In this document: positions 55,460 to 64,000 of the stretch, one piece after another
Layout: each line of letters starts with the position of its first letter
Numbering within the stretch: the stretch's first letter is position 1
Assembly: GCA_013339765.2 (NCBI GenBank)
Contig: CM023453.1
Location: forward strand, 30,217,968 to 30,281,967
DNA length: 64,000 nt
Direction of reading: 5' to 3'
Source of the DNA: Haemaphysalis longicornis
Lineage: Eukaryota > Arthropoda > Arachnida > Ixodida > Ixodidae
Notes under the pieces: model-generated
Seen by the model: the letters and a program-made list of their open reading frames with translations, nothing else
What the model was told of the DNA's origin: nothing
Databases searched by the model: none
Translations under genes and position numbers: made by a program

Positions 55460-56285
55460 ATATGATCTTTACGTGCGTCGCCTTTAGGCGGCCGGACGGA
55501 AGGTTGCACTTACGCAATCTCGGTATAGTGCCCTTGGTGATAACACCGCTTTCCGAGGCGAAATACCATCGGGGTTCTTCCCAGACACCTATCGCCAGCC
55601 GTCGTACACCTCGCGTACGCTCGTATATCACTGGCATCTACTGGCGTGCATTCCACTGGCATCTACACGTTCCCGCGTGTCACGTATACTCCTCCAAGCA
55701 ACACAAAAGCGCCACAGCGTAGAACTGCAATGGCTTCCTGCTCATGTGGTGTCGCGGAAATGTTGCAGCCGATAACGCAGCCTCCACGGTCCACAGCCTC
55801 TCTGTTCCACCGTTGCCCGTTCCTTTTACAAGAATGCGGCAACCCCCGCATCCTGGATTGCCTGGGAAACACAGCGGCGCATTTGGACCGACAAAAGACG
55901 TCAGTGCAAGCCCCAGCGTCTAATTGACCCTAAATGCAGCTTCAAGATGCCTCCTTGGCTCAGCAAGCGTGAGGAAGTGGTATTGCACCGCCTACGTATA
56001 AACGTGGCGTACATACGGCGGTTCCTCTGCAAAATTCAGCAAGACTCTTCACCACTCTGTCCAACATGCCATGTAACAGAATATGTCAAACATATCATCT
56101 GCATCTGTCCCAAGTTCACAGTGCCAAGGCAGACTCTTCTTACATCCTTGTGTATGCCGCACCACGCAGGCCTTAAACTGAGGACATTTTCGGGCACTTG
56201 GCCAGACCCACGCCAGACCGTGCGGGCTACCACAGCTCTGTTGGTGTTCTTGAGTAGCACTGGTTTGGACCAAGTGTTGTGATCA
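55460..56285 (+). mobile_element. R1/Jockey-like LINE C-terminus, frameshifted
   Basis: VELQWLPAHV (RNase H W-x-P-x-H block, about 55720) breaks by frameshift; then RMAPPWLSKREEV-type sequence at 55947 reads PPWLSKREEVVLHRLRINVA, SPLCPTCHVTEYVKHIICIC (C-x2-C-x8-H-x3-C zinc motif), ATTALLVFLSSTGLDQVL and stop near 56280. Only the 3' third remains. GGCATCTACTGGCGTGCATT with GGCATCTACACG is a small local duplication. Confidence 0.75.
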
Positions 56286-56844
56286 ACTTCGCTGCCAAAC
56301 TCCGTGTGGGTGCTTGAAAATTCGTGTGCATCACCTCAGTTCTCTTTATTTATTTCTTTATTTTATTTCACAAACCCTTATGTTTTTGTTTCTTCATATG
56401 GCGTAGCAAGCTAAGCGAAATGACCCGGCTAACCTCGCTTCCATTAGTCAATGCATTGCCTCTCACTCTCTCTCCACACTGCACTGCGGTGAGAGCACGC
56501 CCGTTTGGCCGCGCGTGTCGCACCCGGTACTAACCAACACTATTTACATCTCGAAAAATATACTGCCAGGAAGTGCTTTTCATTCTCTTTAAAATATTAC
56601 GGCGCAAACCTTTAAACGTTGTATAAATTTCGTGGTTAGATCTGCCGTATAATCTGGGATAAGTTGATGATGATTGCGAGTGTAAAAATTAATTTCGGAA
56701 AAGTTACATTTCGCCTGATCTGGCGAAATATTATACGCCGGTTTAATGTATGATATGTGCATAAATAAACACACATGTCTGTCGGTCTGTCTACCTGCCT
56801 GAGGCTCTAATTTTAAGCCTGTGGGTTTCCATTGGGGCAGCGGT
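56286..56844. other. No supported gene
   Basis: AT-rich intergenic sequence. Confidence 0.4.
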
Positions 56845-57022
56845 ACACGGGAGGGAGGGATGGAGGGAGGGAGAGAGGGAGGGAGGGACAATAAGCATAT
56901 TTAATTCTGAGCTCATTGATGCATGATGGTGAGAGTGCCGGCCCTAGGCGAGAAGGAGAGGGAGAAAGGGAGGGGGAGGGAGGGAGGGAGGGAGGGAGGG
57001 AGGAGGGAGGAGGAAGAAGAGG
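56845..57022. repeat. (GGGA)n polypurine tracts
   Basis: Two GGGAGGGA-type tracts at 56845-56890 and 56950-57022, purine-only on the + strand. Proline/serine-rich minus-strand peptides from them are not coding. Confidence 0.85.
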
Positions 57023-57027
57023 GTCCG

Positions 57028-57188
57028 CTAGTCCGGGATGTTGTGGTACTTGCTGGCTTCTCGAGCCCTCTCTATCAGCATGCACTTCGTCGAGAGGTCC
57101 GAAGTGGACAGCTCGTGCGAGGGACGGGGATTGGGTGTGAGGGACGGAGATTTTGGCATTCCTATTAGAGATGGTACAGGGTGCCGGA
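57028..57188 (-). CDS. Candidate terminal coding exon on the minus strand, unrecognised
   Basis: After a minus-strand acceptor ...cttcgccctcag (AG complement at 57189-57190) the frame reads RHPVPSLIGMPKSPSLTPNP, RPSHELSTSDLSTKCMLIER, AREASKYHNIPD and stops at 57028-57030. The sequence looks like a genuine hydrophilic C-terminal tail. It would need upstream exons at higher coordinates on the minus strand, under or beyond SLC13 copy 2, and none were found. Function unknown. Confidence 0.3.
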
Positions 57189-57654
57189 CTGAGGGCGAAG
57201 TTTGTCGAAAGGAAAACAAAAGATTATTATAAAAGCTATGAGAACTATGAAAAAATCACAATGAAATAAACTGATCAATCTAACACGCAACGGGGCGCAG
57301 AAACCGACTGGAAAGTGAGCAGAGGCCAGAACGCCAATTCAAGAATGTGAGAAGTAGTACGAAATCGGTATGCCGAAACATTAGGAAAAAAAGAGACGTA
57401 ATAATAAGCGCCGCACGTGGGCGTCCACAGAAACGCACGTTTCTCTCCATTTTCTTTCTTTCCTAACGTTTTCAAATCATTATTTTCGTTCAGAACAACA
57501 TTCAGACATCAAGTCCAACCACAGCGCTCGAGCATCATCGTATTTCATATAAAGAGAAGACGCAGTAGTCGAAGACGAACTGACCGAGTCTCCCGAGTCG
57601 TGGATGCAATCAGTAATATTTCATTTGCCACACCAAAGATCATTTGCTCAAAAA

Positions 57655-58150
57655 ATTGTCATAGCTTGCCCTGGTGGAACAAGGTTGGAGAAACACCAGG
57701 GCGGGCGGCCCCTCTCCCTTCGTCGGAGACCCGGCTGTTGCACCTCAAATGAATTTCCGAATTTGCCGCTGAATGTTCTCCGTGACTGGCAGGCCCGGAT
57801 AGCTTTGTCCGCCGGCTTCCTCATTTCTCCCAAAGTAGACCGCGTTAGCAAGCGCTAGAAACCACGGCAACAGGCTTCGCGAACTCGGCGGCGTCTGCAG
57901 CGCAAACTCGCGTACGTGCTCCCCCTTTCAGGTGCGAACGCACGTGATTGGGCGAGGAGAACAGCACGCGAGATACCACGCCACGAACGCTGGGCAGAGT
58001 ATTCTCGAAGGTCGAGCTGGTCGACGCCGGGCGCTCCTCACGGGGCGCATGCTCATAAGCGCTCGGTATTTTTCCTTGTATTTATTTTGCGAGCTCCTCA
58101 CGTGGCGCAAGCCCACGTGCCCTCGGGCTGAGTTTTCTGGTAACGCTCGA
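57655..58150 (+). repeat. Dispersed repeat family A, copy 2
   Basis: Colinear with 10195-10640 on the same strand: CCCCTCTCCCTTCGTCGGAG, CCGGCTGTTGCACCTCA, TGACTGGCAGGCCCGGAT, TTTCTCCCAAAGTAGACC, GTGCGAACGCACGTGATTGG, GCGCTCGGTATTTTTCCTTG, CTGGTAACGCTCGACAGCGG. Lies about 1.1 kb upstream of the SLC13 copy 2 start codon. Confidence 0.7.
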
Positions 58151-58323
58151 CAGCGGAACTAAATGCTTAAACAATTAGGCTCGGCTGTTAAAAAATCAGG
58201 ACAACCAAAACGTTCGGCACACACTATTCAACTGAACATAAATGCCGTTTAGGGTCAAAACCTCTTAGGGGCTCAGGCTGTCGGTGTCTCGTGTCGTCGT
58301 AGTATCACATAGTCACGATGGTA

Positions 58324-58416
58324 AAACACCGGGACACTCGTTTTCCAACGCCTCGCGCTAGAATGTAACGCGTACTAAAAGAACACACCGGGACACTCGT
58401 TTTCCAACGCTTCGTG
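58324..58416 (+). repeat. Direct repeat of about 31 bp
   Basis: ACACCGGGACACTCGTTTTC followed by CAACGC(C/T)TCG occurs at about 58324-58355 and 58384-58416. Confidence 0.8.
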
Positions 58417-58689
58417 TTTCAAAGACACGAGACTTCCAGCAAAGCTGTATACCTCTACTCCCCAAACGTTTGATCTCGGTGGCCTAAAACGCCAAGGCGC
58501 CAAGAATACACTTATACATTGCATGCTTCGCCCCTCCCCGGGTTTCACGTTAGTGGAGATGGCCCGGGATTTTTTTTTTTTTTTTTTTTCAAAACGCTTG
58601 CGATTTTGTTATGCACGCGTAGGAAAGCTGCTGCCAGGGAAAACGCTCTAGCTACAAAGTACTTCCAGCGACGACCGGAATTCTCGAAG

Positions 58690-59280
58690 CGATCAAGGCC
58701 TCGCGTCGAGACATAAAGGGCCGCGCGGTCATTACAATTCATGCCGGGGCGCAGTAATCGACGTCGGAAATTGTGCGCGCCTAAGTGCGAGCAAGTCGAG
58801 GGCAACACTTCGTACAAGCAGTCGTCGATCGCGCGGCAATCTGAGCGGAATGACGACCGCGTCGGCAGCAAAACAGCGTTCACCTTGCCACGCCGCGTCC
58901 CCTCAAGGGAGCCCGGTTCCCTCGCTCAGTTCGGACGACGCACGTGTCTCGTGGCTCGTCGCGAGAACTGGTCGGCAATACATTCCGAGCGTCGCTGTGG
59001 GATGGCCGCTCCCAGTCGGAACCGTTCGCTTTCTCTTGCTGTCTTCTTCGGAGTTCGTTGCTTCTGCCTTTGTGGTTGAAACACTGGTGCGCTCAGCATT
59101 CGCTCGACTTCCCGGGTAGTTTTGTGAGCAAAAAGGACAGCAGTGGCTTGTGAAGAGTTTACCTGTACGCCAGTATCAGTGCCATTGCGCTCCCGAAGAA
59201 ACATAACGGTTTCTTAAAGTTTCGCTGCTCGCGCCGGTCACATGAATCCGCCCTAAAGAGCGCCACTCGCATCGTATGTT
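58690..59280 (+). promoter_or_regulatory. CpG-rich candidate promoter and 5' UTR of SLC13 copy 2
   Basis: CpG density rises at about 58660 and stays high up to the start codon, with a weak TATA-like ACATAAAGGG at 58712. The start at 59281 is the first ATG with a long frame; an earlier ATG at 59275 meets a stop two codons later. Promoter activity is inferred from position and composition. Confidence 0.35.
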
Positions 59281-59640
59281 ATGAAGAAACCCCCAATGCC
59301 ATCCTACGTGCAGCGGTGCCTACGCTGGAACCGGCCCAAGTACAGCCCAGCGAGCGAGGGTGATGAAGCTGCCGCGGCGGATGACCCGGACGTCGGCGGC
59401 GAGTCGCTGAGTCTGTCAGCGAGAGCGACACCGGCCCAAGTTGTGCGGTGCTCGGCTGAGGCTGTCGACTTCGAATTCCCAGAGACATCGTCCTCACCGC
59501 CGACCCACGGCGATATGGCGCCCGGCTGCTTGGTGGCGGCTAAGCGCGTCCTGTGGTTCACACGCTGCCACTGGCGACGCCTCCTGGCGCTGGTGGCGCC
59601 TGTGCTGCTTTCACCGCTGCTCATCTTACACGACAGCAAG
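59281..59640 (+). CDS. SLC13 copy 2 exon 1
   Basis: Begins MKKPPMPSYVQRCLRWNRPK; acidic/serine stretch (EGDEAAAADDPDVGGESLS); ends RCHWRRLLALVAPVLLSPLL, ILHDSK at donor GTGAGT (59641), phase 0. An alternative start is Met79, giving MAPGCLVAAKRVLW. Confidence 0.88.
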
Positions 59641-62600
59641 GTGAGTGCGTACAGGAGGAGAGGGAAACTGGGCGTGTCGTTAGCCAGTGACGTTGCTGTG
59701 TTCCAAAAACAACAACAAAAAAGATGGGGCTACCACTTCTCTTTCTCGTTCAGATTCAAGTGAAGTTGGGGGCCCGACTGCGGGGCTCAATTCCCCTCCA
59801 CCCCATAGAGAGTGAAGAGAGGGAGGGAAACTATGGATGGAGAGCATACTGCATTCTCCTTATCACATAGAGACGATGGTTCATTTTGGCACGTTTTTTG
59901 AATTTTTAAGGAAAAATCAGAAAAAATAAACCTTGAAACCCTCATGCCAGACTGTACCTGGTGGTTATTTTCATTAGACGTGTTTTAACCGCACATGTGT
60001 AATTGATTATTATGGCGCGAAAAATGTCCTTCATTATATACGGGGAAACATAATCATGTAAAACGCCTTTGTTAGACCCTATTATCGTGGAGATTTCTGT
60101 TTAAAACCCTCTAATTTGACGCGCTGCACTAGGTACGCAATAAAAAGCGTTTATACTAATGTCCCACTAACGCTAAATTGGGAAGAATACGGTCATGTAC
60201 TGAAAAGACTGAAAGCTCCATTTGTGTGTTATGTTCATCCGTCCTGTTCGCTGTTTACGCGAAGCACTAAGATTTTAATTGTTCTTTCTTTTTAATCCAA
60301 AGGTAGTTGAATTAGGCGTGCTGCGCGTTGACTCATCGGTTTGAAGACGCCACGTAGCACCTACTGATTGTCATTTTCGATTTAAAAAGCATGCTCAGAA
60401 ATAGCGGGAACCGCAAAATTACATTTAAACTGTGTATCCAGACGACGCTCTACATACGTTGCTAAATGCCCGGTTTCCTACCGCATGTTGTGCTGAGACA
60501 ATTTTTTTACAATTTTGAACTGATAAACTACTTGCAGATACAGCCGCACCAGATCCAAAGAACTCGTGTTTGTCCCTCTCATTCTCGGGCACCTTCTCTC
60601 ATCTCACCATAGCTCAAAGGATAGAGATGAAATGCAAGTTTAATTAGTTCATACAATCCCCCTTCCCCCTTTCTCTTTCTTTTTCGAGCGTTGAAGTACA
60701 AGGCGTTGCATATCCAGTGCTGTAAATATTGATCGTCTTCAATGACCCAGGGATTGTGTTTCAGGCGCGTTACTTCTTTAGTTGGTCCCGCAGTCTGGGC
60801 CTTGTGCATGCGCAGTCGGATTGCCTAACCTGTCCTCTTGCGCATGCGCAGGAGACGCGATGTGCCTACGTCATCCTGCTGATGGCGGTGTACTGGATGT
60901 TCGAGGTGGTCCACCTCTCCGTCACGTCGTTGCTGCCCGTCTGCCTGTTCCCCCTCTTCGGAGTTCTAGACACCGCCAGTGCAACGGCGCCATACATGAA
61001 GGTTCGTGTGCACTTCATGCTTTCTGTTACCCGCCTCACTCGTCTATAGGGGCAGGCGTCAGTACAAACACTGCAGCCATATTTTAGCCTCGCGAAGACA
61101 CTTCCTTCCGGGTCTCACTCTCTCTGGTCGCGCACCCAGTTGTAGACTGCATCACATACATGGCTCGAATATCATTAGAAAGGTCCAACCTGTCCAGTTT
61201 CTAGTGACACCACCAGTATTTTTCATCCTCTTTTGTACGGAATGAAATTCGAAAGTTCGAACAAGAAAAATCGTATTAAAGCGAAGCTTTAGTGCTCTTA
61301 CTGATGCTGTTGTACGCTAACTGTACGCCCTCCAGGAAAGCCAACTTTCTCTGCCAATGGAGGTTAATGATCGTGGGTCAAGAGAAAGAAAAGAATCAAC
61401 TACCCCTCTGCCTAACGACAACGATGGGAAAACGCGAAGGTTTAGTGCTTCTACCCGCATCAAACCCGCCGAACCAGCGCTAAACCCGAGCCAAGCAAAC
61501 GACCAAACGACAAACGCAATAAAGCGTCCTATTTTCCCATCGTTGTCGTTATACAGAGGGGTTGCTGTTTTTGTATTTTTTGGTTCACTGTGTGTATTTT
61601 ACTTTACATAATTATTGGACCGAGATGAACAACAGTCGAGGCAGTAAACAAGTTAATTAAATTATATATTTAAACTGCTTCTGATAAGCACAGCGCGTCG
61701 AATTCACGGTGCTTTTTCATATGTTCAGGATATTTTTCAGGATATTTTTCATATGTTCAACTCGCCTAGATTTATCCGGTTCATATACCCAGTGCTCCTC
61801 ATTTGTCTCTCATGTTATTACAGAGTCTTGTACATGAAGTTCATCAGCCGTACGCTTAAACTGGTGATCTAAACTGTAAAAGAAACAATAAAACAAACGT
61901 CGAATGGGTATGAGCAGGACGGAGGCAAGATCAGCCGCTTTGCTGGCGGGCGTTTCTCTTTTACAGGACGCCATCATGATGTACCTGGCAGGGATGATCA
62001 TCGCTACGGCCGTCGAGAACTGCAATCTCCATTACAGGATCGCAATCCGCATTCTGCTCATCATCGGCACTAAGACGCTGTGGTGAGCGCTACATACCGG
62101 CAGCATTGAGCGTTATAAATGAGCACACCGCCTCGCAAATATGTATTTGAAAGCAGTCAGCTTATTCATGCCTTTACGCAGTGCGGCGACAGGCATTCTT
62201 CTGGGAGGGCTGCAAATTTAACGGAATCCAAGAGTGTAGGGAGGCTTTCAGACACTCACCCACAAATATGACGCTTATTGAGGCCTCATCATGTCTCCGT
62301 TCGAGTGAACTAGCGACAAAAAACGTTTATCACTAGCTCACAAAAATTCAGGCAGTATTCACCTTTGATGAATGGCCTTTAAATGCGCAGCATCCTGACT
62401 CGGGAGAGTAACACGAGTAGCACGCACGCACGGGCGTCTATGTGTGCGTGTGTGTTGTACTTTTTACCATAACGGCAGCCGTTATGACGCAATCGAGAGC
62501 ACTCTTGATAGAAGGCTGGAAAACAGAACAGTAAAGCATTTGAAACTGGTGCTAACAGCTAATAATTGTTTTGAATACTAATTAGGCCATATTGATCAGG

Positions 62601-63809
62601 ATGATCAGGACAATGCTAGCAAATACCGGGAAGCACAAACTGTGTTGATCAATGTTCACCTGTGCGGTTGCAGTATCGCGGTGGAGCCGCATACCACTTC
62701 ATCAGGCCATCAGCTGCGCGGATTATCGGTGGAGTGAAAGAGCTCGTCGCTCTTTCTTTTAGGGGAAGGGGTGTTGCGTTGTCAAGATCAGCTAAAGCCT
62801 GTAGTTATTGTCATCAGCGCAACAGCGTCGGTCCGGCTTATGCATGTGTGCAGCCCAGTTATATTGTGAAACGATCTTTACCTACTTTAACGGGTTTCGT
62901 TCACTGTCGTCGTTGCATGTACAGTGGAAAAGCGCAGCGAGGCAATGGCCAGACAAGATAATCGTGAGGCTAACTGTAATCAAAATAACGACGCCATGAA
63001 AAGTTATATTTAGAAATATTTGTAGTTTAAAAAGGCTGAATATGCCCGTTTGCGACCCAACTTACAGGGTCATTTGCTTTAATTTGTTTTGTGCACTTAT
63101 ATCGCCACTTATTGACGCAGTCAAAGGAACAGTGGTAGCATCGGTAATAATTACGTTCTACCTAACTGTGCTCATGGTTTCTTTTCGAGTTAAAAAATGT
63201 TGGCATGTATGGACCATGCCACCAGGGCCGGTAGGTCACAAACATGTTTTCCTGTATTCACTCTTCCGGTTTGCTACCTTTATAGTGACGCCAACCGTTC
63301 GAGGACAGAAAGTTAAGTGGTGGTGGGGCATAAAAAGAAGGCTACTCATTAAAAAACGTTTTGGCACACATTCAAGCAATGCAACTACGCAATTATGCGC
63401 GCTTTATAAGGAGGGTTTGTAAGGACGTTTATGGCGTGTTTCGGTGAAAGGCTATGCATGCAGAAAAACGCAGACTTTGTTGTTACTTTTTGTACATATG
63501 GGGCAGCCTACTTTTTAAAACAAGATACAAAAACATCCGAGCGCACGAGTGAGTGTTGAAGCGTCCTCCTCGTCTTCTGGCCTCTTCAATTGACTGATTT
63601 GTAATGCGTTTTCATTGAGCATTGGTCGTCAGTTCTCTTTCCACATCCGCGCTGCTTGATGCCCAGGCTTCTGTTGGGCTTCATGGTGACGTCCATGTTC
63701 CTGTCCATGTGGCTCAGCAACATGGCGACCACGCTTATGGTGCTTCCCATTGTCGACGCCGTCGTCAACGAGATATGCAAGAAGAACGCCGAAGAGAACC
63801 TCAAAAATA
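59281..63809 (+). CDS. SLC13-family Na+/carboxylate transporter, copy 2 (N-terminal four exons)
   Basis: Joined exons 59281-59640, 60852-61001, 61967-62082 and 63667-63809 give about 256 codons in one frame with GT/AG sites and matching phases (0,0,2). The product has a long hydrophilic, acidic and serine-rich N-terminus (residues 1 to about 90), then LLALVAPVLLSPLLIL (TM1), CAYVILLMAVYWMFEVVHLS and VTSLLPVCLFPLFGVLD, MMYLAGMIIATAVENCNLHY with RIAIRILLIIG, and LLLGFMVTSMFLSMWLSNMA with TTLMVLPIVDAVV. These are the first helices of SLC13 proteins, including the first SNT-type Na+ motif, here SNM (residues 226-228). Typical members have only about ten residues before TM1; an internal Met at codon 79 (59515) would give a conventional length. 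The gene continues beyond the window. Expected role: sodium-coupled uptake of dicarboxylates or citrate across the plasma membrane. Confidence 0.92.
59641..60851. other. SLC13 copy 2 intron 1
   Basis: AT-rich intron without recognised repeats; palindromic GCGCATGCGCAG forms the acceptor. Confidence 0.6.
60852..61001 (+). CDS. SLC13 copy 2 exon 2
   Basis: Acceptor gcgcatgcgcag; reads ETRCAYVILLMAVYWMFEVV, HLSVTSLLPVCLFPLFGVLD, TASATAPYMK. The A-Y-V-I-L-L-M-A-x-(Y/F)-W-x-x-E and L-P-V-x-(L)-FP-L-x-G-(I/V) blocks are strongly conserved in SLC13. 50 whole codons; donor GTTCGT is non-consensus after +2. Confidence 0.93.
61002..61966. other. SLC13 copy 2 intron 2
   Basis: Holds a 30-bp inverted repeat at 61403-61561, an AAAGCGAAGCTTT palindrome near 61279, and a duplicated CAGGATATTTTTCATATGTTC near 61725-61758. 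No coding content. Confidence 0.6.
61403..61561. repeat. 30-bp inverted repeat, two mismatches, ~100-nt loop
   Basis: 61403-61432 (CCCCTCTGCCTAACGACAAC, then gatgggaaaa) pairs with 61532-61561. The loop contains the AACCCG / AAACGACAAACG motifs. Could be a small MITE or fold as a long hairpin in the intron RNA. Confidence 0.8.
61967..62082 (+). CDS. SLC13 copy 2 exon 3
   Basis: Acceptor tctcttttacag; reads DAIMMYLAGMIIATAVENCN, LHYRIAIRILLIIGTKTLW. Matches the (F)-x-GG-(L/M)-I-(V)-A-x-A-(V)-E-x-x-N-LH-x-RIA-(L)-R block that forms the interface helices of SLC13. Ends in phase 2 at donor GTGAGC. Confidence 0.95.
62083..63666. other. SLC13 copy 2 intron 3
   Basis: AT-rich. The open frame 63042-63422 (126 codons, MPVCDPTYRVICF...) lies wholly in the intron and has no recognised domain; codon use is AT-biased, so a chance ORF is most likely. 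Confidence 0.5.
63667..63809 (+). CDS. SLC13 copy 2 exon 4 with first SNT-type motif
   Basis: Acceptor ttgatgcccag; completes the split Trp codon and reads LLLGFMVTSMFLSMWLSNMA, TTLMVLPIVDAVVNEICKKN, AEENLKN. SNT is SNM here (Thr to Met at residue 228). Donor GTAAGC at 63810, phase 1. The frame reads on for 14 more codons to a stop, so the donor is needed for a full-length protein. Confidence 0.93.
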
Positions 63810-64000
63810 GTAAGCTGAAAACGCAGTTCCCACTAAATAATTCCCCACAAGTACTCTAGGAAGTGATACAGAATCGAGGGGGTCCTGTATGTTTTAAATA
63901 GGACGTGTATGGGGCTATACTGGCGCGGCATTCGAGGGTTACCGGACCCATTTGAGTGATGTAAGAAGCGGCACCATACCATGACGACTTCTGAGCAAGC
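63810..64000. other. Start of SLC13 copy 2 intron 4
   Basis: Intron sequence to the window end; no further exon visible. Confidence 0.6.

Noticed and set aside
63042..63422. 126-codon ORF as a nested gene in SLC13 copy 2 intron 3
   Set aside because: AT-biased, no motif, no splice or promoter context.

Overview
This is eukaryotic genomic DNA, most likely from a hard tick (Ixodida). The evidence is GT/AG-split exons spread over large AT-rich introns, a very high load of mobile elements, tRNA-derived SINEs of the Ruka-like type known from ticks, Penelope-like elements with a GIY-YIG domain, and several RNase H-bearing non-LTR retrotransposons. The organism call is an inference from these families. 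There is no prokaryotic gene organisation, CRISPR array, rRNA or stand-alone tRNA gene.

The only clear host genes are two same-strand members of the SLC13 (sodium-coupled di/tricarboxylate/sulfate, NaDC/INDY-type) transporter family. Copy 1 enters from the left. It has a frameshifted relic of the first-SNT-motif exon at 376-544, then eight intact 3' exons from 6250 to its stop at 15470. Copy 2 starts at 59281 and runs off the right end after four 5' exons (59281-59640, 60852-61001, 61967-62082, 63667-63809). Copy 2 supplies the N-terminal half and copy 1 the C-terminal half. They cannot be one gene, because both carry the same exon (376-544 and 63667-63809) and the 3' half lies upstream of the 5' half. 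Together they point to a tandem SLC13 cluster of plasma-membrane carboxylate transporters.

The roughly 44 kb between the copies is a graveyard of repeats. 17.7-23 kb holds tandem duplications, a SINE with an expanded tail and long CACT-type microsatellites. 24-28 kb holds SINEs and LINE tails. 29.5-31.4 kb is a decayed Penelope-like element, with a second fragment between inverted arms at 32.2-32.6 kb. 34.3-35 kb is a TTAA-flanked MITE interrupted by a LINE 3' end with a 16-bp target duplication. 36.4-37.8 kb has a Helitron/Pif1-like helicase remnant between copies of a dispersed repeat. 39.5-42.1 kb is a minus-strand LINE. 43.7-47 kb is a nested inverted-repeat structure. 49.2-49.7 kb is a GC-rich inverted-repeat element with four CRE palindromes and a TATA box. 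50.7-52.1 kb is a CR1-like LINE. 53.4-56.3 kb has a TIR element and two more LINE ends. A few orphan exon-like ORFs (3.4, 31.6, 35.7, 57.1 kb) are reported with low confidence.

All coordinates of repeats and decayed elements are approximate unless a terminal repeat or splice site is quoted. No homology search was possible; family names rest on motifs read by eye.
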